From assembly GCF_000425425.1 (NCBI RefSeq), contig NZ_AUDK01000022.1, positions 16,237 through 80,236 on the forward strand: a stretch of DNA of 64,000 nt, given 5' to 3'. The stretch is from Flavobacterium daejeonense DSM 17708. GTDB lineage: Bacteria > Bacteroidota > Bacteroidia > Flavobacteriales > Flavobacteriaceae. The position numbers and the translations under genes are program-made. Shown piece after piece: positions 17,536 to 24,879 of the stretch (within the stretch, counting starts at the first letter, position 1; the number at the start of each line of letters is the position of its first letter). The notes under the pieces were generated by a model. That model worked only from the letters and a program-made list of their open reading frames with translations, had not been told where the DNA came from and did no database searches.

Positions 17536-19578
17536 TTATTCTAAGGGAATACTAACCGTAATTGTGGTTCCTTTACCAACTTCTGATTTTACATTAAAAG
17601 TTCCATTACACTCTTTAGAACGCGAAATCATATTTTGCAACCCAATTCCTTTCTTTTTAAGATTTACATTAAAACCAATTCCATCATCAGTAATGGTTAA
17701 CAAAATACTATTTTCCTGTTTTTTCAAATCAACTTTAACAGTAGTTGCCTTTGCGTATTTATTAATATTCTGCAAAGACTCCTGAATAATACGGTACAAA
17801 TTAATTTTTACCGAATTGACTGCTAAATCCCATCTAATAGTAGAATCGATACTCGAAAATAATTTTACTGAAAACGTCTTCCTTTGTTCCTCAAAAAGAT
17901 TATCTACAATGGCAACGAAGTTATTAATTAATTCTGATTTTTCCCTGTTCAAGTCATGTGAAATTTCACGAATATCCTGTTCGATATTTTTCAATTCAGC
18001 CAGATAATCATTTCGCTGACTAACCGCTAAATCATCATTAAACGGATTCAAGCCTTCCAAGTTCATTCGCACCCCAAACATCCTGCCCAAAACACCGTCG
18101 TGCAATTCCTGAGCCACACGTTTTTTTTCCTGAACCCTGTTAGCTTCAATTGTATTTTGCTGGGAAATCATCAGGTTATAAATATCCTCATTAGCTTTCT
18201 GTTGCTGTTGCTTATACAAAAGTTCTCTATTCTTCGCCTTTTGTGATTTAATGATATAGATAAACATTCCTAAAATTGCAATCCCGGAGAAAAAATAAAC
18301 CAGTCGCCTATTTTTAGCCTCTAAATCCGAATTTTCACCTTTTATCTGATCCGTTTCATATTCTATACGGGAAAATTTCTCTCCTATTTTTCGTTCTTCT
18401 TTTTGCAAATGTTCATTAATACGGATATATTCTTTGGTGTAAGCCGAAGCATTTTTAGGATCTAATGCCGAAATTTGATTCAAAGCTCTCATCACATCTC
18501 GCCCTACATTTGTACTTCTGGCTAAGGCTAGCGCTTCTTTAGAAAATTGCAAGGCTTTCGCAGTATCATGTTTCGAACTATAATATTCCGACAGATGCAT
18601 TTTACTAATAAACACCCCTGAAGTTAATTTCAAACTATCTCTTAATTCAAGTGATTCATAAAATAAACCTGGAAGACCTCGCTTATCATTAAGCTTTAAC
18701 TTAGCATAAGCTAAATTATCCAATAGTGAAGCATCGATAGTAGGATCTAAGTTATCTTTTTTTTTCTGTCCAATACCCTTCTCAAAATAATTTTTAGCAA
18801 TACTATAGTTGTTCAAGCTAGCATACACCATCCCTAAATTCAAATAAGAAATAGCCATAGTCTGACTTTTACCAATTATCTGCATTTGTTCAAGAGTTTT
18901 CAACGCTTTATTATGATACATTATTGAATTTTCATATTCTCCTCTACCATTATAAACCATACCAAGTATATTATAGGCATCATAATTTATCTCATTAGCA
19001 ACCTCTTGATTCTTATGATCCTTAATTATCCTTAAAGCTTTAAAAATCTCTTTTTCACTAGTAATAAAATCTCCCACTCTAAATAACAAATCTGCTTTAT
19101 TTATGAGTGTTCTGGCTAACTCAAATTTATTATTTAGCCTATCATACATTTTCTCAGACTTATTATAAAATAGAAACGAAGAATCAGAAACTGAAATCAC
19201 TCTGTAGTAATCTCCTAAATATCCAAATCCTTTTGCAAGACTTAAAGTATCTCCAACTTTTTCAGAATTCTCTAAAATTAAATTTACAGTTTTCTTATAC
19301 CCTTTCCAATCATTAACATTAAAGTATCTATTGGCAATTTTAAAAAGGTTTGTCCTGTTAAGAGAATCATTAGAGTTTTGAAGAACAATCTCATTTGCTT
19401 TGTAAATATATTCTAAACGTTTCTCACGTGACAGATTAAAATCATTAGCTAATGTAAAATAATAAGAAAGACTATCATTCGAAACCTTAAGATATTTATC
19501 CCCTGTTTCTTTATGGTTACAACCAAAAAAAACAAACGACAGTAAAGCCAGAAGTAATTTAAAATCAATTGTTCTCAA
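17536..19578 (-). CDS. TPR-containing sensor histidine kinase (HisKA_3 type), putative lipoprotein
   Basis: A 680-residue sensor kinase. It begins with a signal peptide ending FVFFGC, a likely lipobox with Cys20. An extracytoplasmic array of tetratricopeptide repeats follows (about 40-400), then a coiled region and one membrane helix near 426-445. The dimerisation domain carries the phospho-accepting His in QELHDGVLGRMFGVRMNLEG (about 491). The HATPase_c domain holds IIQESLQNINKYAKA, TDDGIGF and KGIGLQNM. This is the NarL/DesK class common in Bacteroidota. The signal bound by the TPR part is unknown. The small repeat protein lies directly upstream. Confidence 0.92.
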   Translation of the reverse strand: MRTIDFKLLLALLSFVFFGCNHKETGDKYLKVSNDSLSYYFTLANDFNLSREKRLEYIYKANEIVLQNSNDSLNRTNLFKIANRYFNVNDWKGYKKTVNLILENSEKVGDTLSLAKGFGYLGDYYRVISVSDSSFLFYNKSEKMYDRLNNKFELARTLINKADLLFRVGDFITSEKEIFKALRIIKDHKNQEVANEINYDAYNILGMVYNGRGEYENSIMYHNKALKTLEQMQIIGKSQTMAISYLNLGMVYASLNNYSIAKNYFEKGIGQKKKDNLDPTIDASLLDNLAYAKLKLNDKRGLPGLFYESLELRDSLKLTSGVFISKMHLSEYYSSKHDTAKALQFSKEALALARSTNVGRDVMRALNQISALDPKNASAYTKEYIRINEHLQKEERKIGEKFSRIEYETDQIKGENSDLEAKNRRLVYFFSGIAILGMFIYIIKSQKAKNRELLYKQQQQKANEDIYNLMISQQNTIEANRVQEKKRVAQELHDGVLGRMFGVRMNLEGLNPFNDDLAVSQRNDYLAELKNIEQDIREISHDLNREKSELINNFVAIVDNLFEEQRKTFSVKLFSSIDSTIRWDLAVNSVKINLYRIIQESLQNINKYAKATTVKVDLKKQENSILLTITDDGIGFNVNLKKKGIGLQNMISRSKECNGTFNVKSEVGKGTTITVSIPLE

Positions 19579-19624
19579 TAGTAATTTGAATTTCTCAAAA
19601 ATACTAATTTTAAATTAACAGCAT

Positions 19625-19656
19625 AAAAAAAGCTACCTAAATGGTAGCTTTTTTTA
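19625..19656 (-). terminator. terminator of the repeat-protein gene
   Basis: Perfect 7-bp stem AGCTACC (19631-19637) with GGTAGCT (19643-19649), loop TAAAT, A-run on the left and T-run on the right. It lies 20 bases past the stop of the small repeat protein and before the kinase start. Confidence 0.85.
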
Positions 19657-19675
19657 TATTCAGTATAATAATTTT

Positions 19676-19924
19676 TTAATTATCAGTTTTAATATTTCTA
19701 CTTCCTCCATCAATGTTAGCAATGTTATCAGTTTTAATATTTCTACTTCCTCCATCAATGTTAGCAATGTTATCAGTTTTAATATTTCTACTTCCTCCAT
19801 CAATGTTAGAGATATTATCTGTTTTGATATTTCTACTTCCTCCATCAATTGAAGTAGAAGCTGTGAAAGAAGTTAAAACTAACATTAAAGAGAATAATCC
19901 GATTGTTACGATTGATTTTTTCAT
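19676..19924 (-). CDS. small secreted protein of four 15-residue tandem repeats
   Basis: The 82-residue product begins with a signal peptide (MKKSIVTIGLFSLMLVLTSF, then TAST). The rest is four copies of the 15-residue unit IDGGSRNIKTDNIAN, the last one shortened. The coding DNA is a 45-bp tandem repeat (19680-19859, about four units). The two C-terminal units are identical at every base, the third differs only at its end, and the N-terminal one is most diverged, which suggests recent duplication. I do not recognise a family. It has no cysteines. A terminator follows it, and it lies between a LytTR regulator and a TPR kinase on the same strand. It may be a surface or matrix peptide; that is a guess. 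Confidence 0.75.
   Translation of the reverse strand: MKKSIVTIGLFSLMLVLTSFTASTSIDGGSRNIKTDNISNIDGGSRNIKTDNIANIDGGSRNIKTDNIANIDGGSRNIKTDN
19680..19859 (-). repeat. 45-bp direct tandem repeat, four units
   Basis: Units at 19680-19724, 19725-19769, 19770-19814 and 19815-19859. The first two are identical, the third matches them over its first 40 bases, and the fourth differs at several sites. The unit length is a multiple of three, so gains or losses keep the reading frame. There are no unique spacers, so it is not a CRISPR array. Confidence 0.9.
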
Positions 19925-20270
19925 GACTTGGGTTTTTTATGTTTTAATATTTTTTTACTTATTTATTGAAACCGCTTTTGCGTTATTTCTTGATGTAAAA
20001 TTACACAGCAAACCCTTATTTCATGAGTGTTTTCAGGCGTTTATGGTAGAATGACCCCGTTTGTGAGTGAATGAACCTCAAATCTGGGTAAACGTACTTA
20101 TTTTGGAAATTCAAATGATTCCTCTTTAAAATTTCACAAAAAAGAGATCTATTTTCATTTGCAGGATACAAAAAGGAATACATACTTAAGAAGTCAATAC
20201 ATTACTTACCGTATTTCTAATAGGTTTTCTTGACTTTAAGTAATATTAAGTTAAAGCAGGCTGTGCTTTT
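19925..20270. other. 346-bp gap upstream of repeat-protein gene
   Basis: This AT-rich stretch separates the LytTR regulator from the small repeat protein, both on the minus strand. It should hold the promoter of the repeat protein and the end of the LytTR transcript. I found no clear TAnnTTTG box, no strong terminator and no convincing gene in it. Confidence 0.5.
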
Positions 20271-21092
20271 TTAGATTTCTAAATAATTTCCGTTTGAAAT
20301 TTCAGAAATAATAAGGTCAATGTTTGCCTTATATGATTTGGAGAAAGGAATTTTGGCAGCAGAATTTTTGATATAACACACTGCATTTCCGGTATGAATT
20401 CGGGAAATCAAATTACTATTTACAATATAACTGTTGTGAATTCGAACAAAAGGGAAAGACAAAACATTTTCAAAATGTTTCAACGTTTTAAAAGCCGTAA
20501 CGGTTTCACCTGTACTTAAATGAATATCCGTTGAATTATTATCCGCCTGCAAATAACAAATATCTCTGGTATCAATATATCTATAATCTCCATAGGATTT
20601 AATACACAAAATAAGCGGCTCAGTAACTGTTGGTGTCTCATGCTCGGCTACAAAACTGGTTTTGGAGTCTTCTTCCTCTTTTAACTTTTCTGTCTCAACC
20701 ACTTTTTCCAAAACTTCAGTAGCTTTTTTTAGTTTTAAGACCAACTTTACAAAATCAATCCGCGCTAAAGGTTTGAGCAAATAATCAGTAACCTGATACT
20801 GAATGGCTTCGAAAGCAAAATCCTTTTTAGAAGTAGTAATTATTATTTTCGGAATTACATTTAAATAACGATACAATTCGTTAATCAATGCTAAGGAGAG
20901 GTTGCTTTTCTTATTTTTAGGATCAATTTCAAGAAAAACCAGTTGAGGATTGTGCTCTAAAATCAAATTCAAACCTTCTTCGTAGTTATTAGCAGAGCCG
21001 ACAAAGGTAAGTTCAGAAAAACCTTCAGCTACTGCTTTGGTTTCCATGACACTTTCTGGACTGTCATCAATAATAACGTACGAATAATTCAT
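20271..21092 (-). CDS. LytTR-type regulator with Glu-substituted receiver
   Basis: A 273-residue regulator. The N-terminal receiver-like domain has the acidic pair (VIIDDSPE), the Thr/Ser region IIITTSKKDF and the conserved Lys in YLLKP. The phospho-acceptor position reads LVFLEIDP, with Glu instead of Asp. The linker (about 125-160) is rich in Glu and Lys. The C-terminal LytTR DNA-binding domain (about 170-265) includes YLQADNNSTDIHL and FPFVRIHNSYIVN. I use the ATG at 21092; a GTG at 21101 is the alternative. No sensor kinase of the matching LytS type is adjacent, consistent with a pseudo-receiver. Confidence 0.88.
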   Translation of the reverse strand: MNYSYVIIDDSPESVMETKAVAEGFSELTFVGSANNYEEGLNLILEHNPQLVFLEIDPKNKKSNLSLALINELYRYLNVIPKIIITTSKKDFAFEAIQYQVTDYLLKPLARIDFVKLVLKLKKATEVLEKVVETEKLKEEEDSKTSFVAEHETPTVTEPLILCIKSYGDYRYIDTRDICYLQADNNSTDIHLSTGETVTAFKTLKHFENVLSFPFVRIHNSYIVNSNLISRIHTGNAVCYIKNSAAKIPFSKSYKANIDLIISEISNGNYLEI

Positions 21093-21415
21093 TTGAGGCA
21101 CTTTCTAATATAATTAGATCGCACAACATTAGTTTAAAGTATAATTATATAGGTAGTTTGGGGAACTAAATCAAAAATTGGTTTTAGCAAAAAACAACAA
21201 CTTTCAACTAGCTAAAAATAAACATTTAACTTATTTTTCACATTAAATAGCCTGAGAAATCGATAAAGTACCGATACTAGTTGATAAAGGGTAAATAAAT
21301 CCGACCAAGAGCAATTCTGTTTTATTTTAATCTTCGTAATTCTACAATTATTTCATCTCAAAAACGAAAAAAGCCCTCCAAAAAGGAGAGCTTTCATCAA
21401 AATTGTATAAAAAAA
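21093..21415. other. 323-bp gap between glyS end and LytTR gene
   Basis: It holds the glyS terminator at 21371-21392 and presumably the LytTR promoter. The rest is AT-rich with no convincing gene; I did not find a good TAnnTTTG box near 21100-21150. Confidence 0.5.
21371..21392 (-). terminator. glyS terminator
   Basis: AGCCCTCC pairs with GGAGAGCT around an AAAAA loop (one mismatch), with an A-run to its left that gives a U-tract on the minus strand. It lies 24 bases after the glyS stop. Confidence 0.7.
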
Positions 21416-22957
21416 TTACATCTTCATTAACCAATTTTTCATCGAAACTTCATTTTCGATAATTCCTGCCAATTCAGAAATTTTAACACGATCCTGTTTC
21501 ATCGTATCTCTATGACGAATAGTTACTGTTTGATCTTCAATTGTTTGATGATCTACCGTAATACAAAACGGAGTTCCTAATGCATCCTGTCTTCTGTAAC
21601 GACGTCCGACAGCATCTTTCTCATCATAAGCCACATTGAAATTCCATTTTAAATCAGCAATAATTTGATGTGCAATTTCAGGCAAACCATCTTTTTTTAC
21701 CAATGGCAAAACAGCCGCTTTTGTAGGCGCTAAAACAGCTGGTAATTTCAACACTGTTCTTGACGAACCATCTTCTAATGTTTCTTCCTGCAAAGAAGTT
21801 GCAAAAACAGCCAGAAACATTCTGTCCAAACCTACCGAAGTTTCCACTACATAAGGAACGTAGTTTTCATTTAGTTCAGGATCAAAATATTGTAATTTTC
21901 TACCTGAATATTGTTCGTGTGCTTTTAAATCAAAATCAGTACGCGAATGAATTCCTTCTAATTCTTTAAATCCAAAAGGGAAATTAAATTCGATATCCGC
22001 AGCAGCATTAGCATAATGCGCTAATTTTTCGTGATCATGGTAACGATAGTTTTCTTTTCCAAGACCTAAAGACAAATGCCATTTTAAACGAGTTTCTTTC
22101 CAGTGCTCATACCACTTCATTTCCTCTCCCGGACGTACAAAAAACTGCATTTCCATTTGTTCAAACTCACGCATACGGAAAATAAATTGTCTGGCTACAA
22201 TCTCATTTCTAAACGCCTTCCCTGTTTGAGCAATCCCAAAAGGGACTTTCATTCTACCAGATTTCTGAACATTTAAAAAGTTCACAAAAATACCCTGAGC
22301 GGTTTCCGGACGCAAATACAAATCCATTGCATTATCGGCAGAAGCACCTAATTTGGTTCCAAACATCAAATTGAACTGTTTTACTTCAGTCCAGTTTCTG
22401 GAACCTGACTCAGGACAGGCAATTTCTAATTCTTCAATTAACGCTTTTACATCAGCCAAATCCTCATTCCCTAAAGAGCGAGCCATTCTTTCCAAAATTT
22501 CTCTTTCTTTAGCTTTATATTCTTTCACGCGGGCATTTGTAGCAACAAATTCCTGCTCGTTGAAAGCATCACCAAAACGAACACGGGCTTTTTCAATTTC
22601 TTTGATTGCTTTTTGATTTAACTTTTCAGCATAATCTTCAATCAAAACATCAGCGCGGTATCTTTTTTTCGAATCTTTATTATCAATTAACGGATCATTA
22701 AAAGCATCTACGTGTCCGGAAGCTTTCCAGGTAGTTGGATGCATTAATATTGCAGCGTCAAGCCCTACAATATTTTCATTCATCTGAACCATTGCTTTCC
22801 ACCAATATTCGCGGATGTTCTTTTTTAACTCCACTCCGTTTTGTGCATAATCATAAACTGCACTTAAACCATCGTAAACTTCGCTTGACGGAAAAATAAA
22901 CCCGTACTCTTTTGCGTGCGAAACTACATTCTTAAATATATCTTCTTGTTTTGCCAT
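21416..22957 (-). CDS. glyS: glycyl-tRNA synthetase (single-chain class II)
   Basis: Charges tRNA-Gly. The 513-residue single-subunit enzyme is of the alpha2 type. Visible class II segments are YLRPETAQGIFVNFLN, GKAFRNEIVARQFIFRMREF (motif 2), EFEQMEMQFFV and VGLDRMFLAVFA (motif 3). The C-terminal anticodon-binding domain starts near LAPTKAAVLPLV. It is divergent from the ComF-like gene. A TAnnTTTG box sits 7 bases before the ATG, so the message has almost no leader. Confidence 0.96.
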   Translation of the reverse strand: MAKQEDIFKNVVSHAKEYGFIFPSSEVYDGLSAVYDYAQNGVELKKNIREYWWKAMVQMNENIVGLDAAILMHPTTWKASGHVDAFNDPLIDNKDSKKRYRADVLIEDYAEKLNQKAIKEIEKARVRFGDAFNEQEFVATNARVKEYKAKEREILERMARSLGNEDLADVKALIEELEIACPESGSRNWTEVKQFNLMFGTKLGASADNAMDLYLRPETAQGIFVNFLNVQKSGRMKVPFGIAQTGKAFRNEIVARQFIFRMREFEQMEMQFFVRPGEEMKWYEHWKETRLKWHLSLGLGKENYRYHDHEKLAHYANAAADIEFNFPFGFKELEGIHSRTDFDLKAHEQYSGRKLQYFDPELNENYVPYVVETSVGLDRMFLAVFATSLQEETLEDGSSRTVLKLPAVLAPTKAAVLPLVKKDGLPEIAHQIIADLKWNFNVAYDEKDAVGRRYRRQDALGTPFCITVDHQTIEDQTVTIRHRDTMKQDRVKISELAGIIENEVSMKNWLMKM

Positions 22958-22964
22958 AGTGGTG

Positions 22965-22972
22965 CAAAAATA
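22965..22972 (-). promoter_or_regulatory. glyS -7 box
   Basis: TATTTTTG on the minus strand matches TAnnTTTG. Only seven bases separate it from the glyS ATG, so the transcript would be leaderless or nearly so. I see no good TTG at the -33 position. Confidence 0.45.
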
Positions 22973-23055
22973 TAAAAAGTGTATTTAAAAAAAAGAAAAT
23001 AATTAAAGTTTGAACCCTTGATTTTTATAATTTTAGAACAAATAAAGCTTCAAAC

Positions 23056-23739
23056 ATGTTTAACAGCATCTTAAATCTTTTTTTTCCTAAAATTTGTCCG
23101 GGTTGCGAAGCAATTCTTTTAACTAACGAAAAAGTAATTTGCAGCATTTGCCGTCATAATATCCCGCTTACCAATCATCATTTATTAAAAGAAAACGAAG
23201 CTTATCAGAAATTTTACGGAAGAATTCCGCTTGAACATGCTTCGGCATTTTTATATTTTCACAAAAAAGGAATCGTACAAAACCTTATTCATCATCTAAA
23301 ATACAAAGGGCAACAGGAAATAGGAGATGTTTTAGGTCAATGGTACACCGAAGACTTAGAAACTACCATACAGGCCTTAAGCGCCGACGAAATTATACCC
23401 GTTCCTTTGCACCCGAAAAAATTCAAAGAAAGAGGCTATAATCAGGTTACTAATTTCGGAAAATCACTCTCGGAAAAATTACAACTAAAATACAACGACG
23501 GCATTTTATTTCGAAAAGTCTATTCGAAAACACAATCTCAAAAAAACCTTTTAGATCGTTCTCAAAATATCGAATCTATTTTTGATGTTCAGTTCACCGA
23601 AAAAGACCATAACAAACACTTTATCCTGATTGATGATGTAATCACAACCGGAGCCACACTCGAAGCCTGCAGTCGTGCTTTATTAAAAATACCCGGAACT
23701 AAAATCAGCATTATTTGTATGGCAATGGCACAATCTTAA
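23056..23739 (+). CDS. ComF-family phosphoribosyltransferase-like protein
   Basis: The 227-residue protein has an N-terminal zinc-ribbon (ICPGCEAI and ICSICRHN) and a C-terminal phosphoribosyltransferase fold with the PRPP loop FILIDDVITTGATLEACS. Between them lies the ComF-typical VPLHPKKFKERGYNQ. Members of this family are linked to DNA uptake in naturally competent bacteria, but many non-competent species carry one. No other competence gene is beside it. Divergent from glyS. Confidence 0.92.
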   Translation: MFNSILNLFFPKICPGCEAILLTNEKVICSICRHNIPLTNHHLLKENEAYQKFYGRIPLEHASAFLYFHKKGIVQNLIHHLKYKGQQEIGDVLGQWYTEDLETTIQALSADEIIPVPLHPKKFKERGYNQVTNFGKSLSEKLQLKYNDGILFRKVYSKTQSQKNLLDRSQNIESIFDVQFTEKDHNKHFILIDDVITTGATLEACSRALLKIPGTKISIICMAMAQS

Positions 23740-23881
23740 CAAAAACAAAACATTGAAAATCAACAAAAAAAGGGATTAAAATCCTAAAAAGCAATTGATT
23801 TTTTCTCATAAAAAATAACAAAAAAACAGATTATATCATTTATTTAACGAACAAGTATTTCCAATTCCAAACTTAAATGTT

Positions 23882-23889
23882 TAATTTTG
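23882..23889 (+). promoter_or_regulatory. superoxide dismutase -7 box
   Basis: TAATTTTG fits TAnnTTTG and lies 35 bases before the ATG at 23925. A matching TTG at -33 was not found. Confidence 0.45.
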
Positions 23890-23924
23890 GATAAATTATT
23901 TATAAATCTTAAACAAAAAATATC

Positions 23925-24533
23925 ATGGCTTTTGAATTACCTCAATTACCTTATGCGTACAACGCACTAGAACCACATATTGATGCACGTACAATGGAAA
24001 TCCACCATACAAAACATCATAATGCTTACACTACTAACCTTAACGCTGCCATTACCGGTACTGATATGGAAGGTAAAACAATTGAAAACATATTAATCAA
24101 CCTTGATATGTCTAATGCTGCTGTTCGTAATAATGGTGGAGGTTTTTACAACCACAATCTTTTCTGGACTGTAATGTCTCCAAACGGAGGCGGACAACCA
24201 ACAGGAGAATTATTAGCTGCTATCGAAGCTGCTTTTGGATCTTTTGAAGAATTCAAAGCTAAATTCAGCAAAGCAGGAGCAACACAGTTTGGTTCAGGAT
24301 GGGCTTGGTTATGTGTACAAAAAGATGGAAAATTAGACGTTTGCGGAACTCCAAACCAAGACAACCCCTTAATGCCAGGTGTTGGATGTGGTGGAACTCC
24401 AATCTTAGGAATGGACGTTTGGGAACACGCTTACTACTTAAACTACCAAAACAGAAGACCAGATTATATCGAAGCTTTCTTCAATGTAATTAACTGGACT
24501 GAAGTAGCCAGAAGATACGCTTCAGAAAAATAG
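23925..24533 (+). CDS. Fe/Mn superoxide dismutase, Mn-type features
   Basis: Converts superoxide to peroxide and oxygen. The 202 residues contain metal-ligand regions [31 protein letters not shown] and [18 protein letters not shown]. The pattern [10 protein letters not shown] and the later Gln in [11 protein letters not shown] are those of manganese-type or cambialistic enzymes rather than the iron type. There is no signal peptide, so it is cytoplasmic. Its own promoter and terminator make it a single-gene unit. Confidence 0.95.
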   Translation: MAFELPQLPYAYNALEPHIDARTMEIHHTKHHNAYTTNLNAAITGTDMEGKTIENILINLDMSNAAVRNNGGGFYNHNLFWTVMSPNGGGQPTGELLAAIEAAFGSFEEFKAKFSKAGATQFGSGWAWLCVQKDGKLDVCGTPNQDNPLMPGVGCGGTPILGMDVWEHAYYLNYQNRRPDYIEAFFNVINWTEVARRYASEK

Positions 24534-24565
24534 TATTTTTAGATAAAAGAATACAGAAAATAGAG

Positions 24566-24605
24566 AATAGACAAATGACTAAAAAGTTATTTGTCTATTT
24601 TTTTT
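24566..24605 (+). terminator. superoxide dismutase terminator
   Basis: Perfect 11-bp stem AATAGACAAAT (24566-24576) with ATTTGTCTATT (24589-24599), then a long T-run. It lies 33 bases past the stop codon. Confidence 0.85.
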
Positions 24606-24652
24606 GTTTTTATTCCAAAGTTGATTTTATCTTTTTAGAACTTTATTCTAAT

Positions 24653-24691
24653 AAAAAAAGACGAGCCAAATATATATTTCGCTCGTCTTTT
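24653..24691. terminator. second hairpin in the sod-purF gap
   Basis: Perfect 7-bp stem GACGAGC (24660-24666) with GCTCGTC (24681-24687). An A-run lies to the left and TTTT to the right, so it can act in either direction. Confidence 0.6.
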
Positions 24692-24723
24692 ACCCTATTT
24701 ACTTTACTCAACTTTAATCCAAT

Positions 24724-24753
24724 AAAAAAGGTGGAATTGCTTCCACCTTTTTT
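24724..24753. terminator. third hairpin in the sod-purF gap
   Basis: Perfect 7-bp stem GGTGGAA (24730-24736) with TTCCACC (24741-24747), loop TTGC. A-run on the left, T-run on the right. It is the nearest candidate terminator for purF, which comes in on the minus strand. The rest of the 346-bp gap (24534-24879) has no convincing gene. Confidence 0.75.
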
Positions 24754-24879
24754 GCCCCAAATCTACCATAAACTTAACCTACTAATATTATGGTATGACA
24801 AATTTATCTCAGATATAACTTAATAACAAATATTCAGGACAAACGACACAAAAAACCGATAAATAACGTGATTTATCAA

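Noticed and set aside
19680..19859. CRISPR-like array
   Set aside because: Units are directly adjacent, codon-sized and lack unique spacers.
19660..20054. Antisense repeat frames across the 45-bp repeats
   Set aside because: They arise because a 45-bp repeat keeps several frames open; only the minus-strand frame starting at 19924 has a signal peptide.
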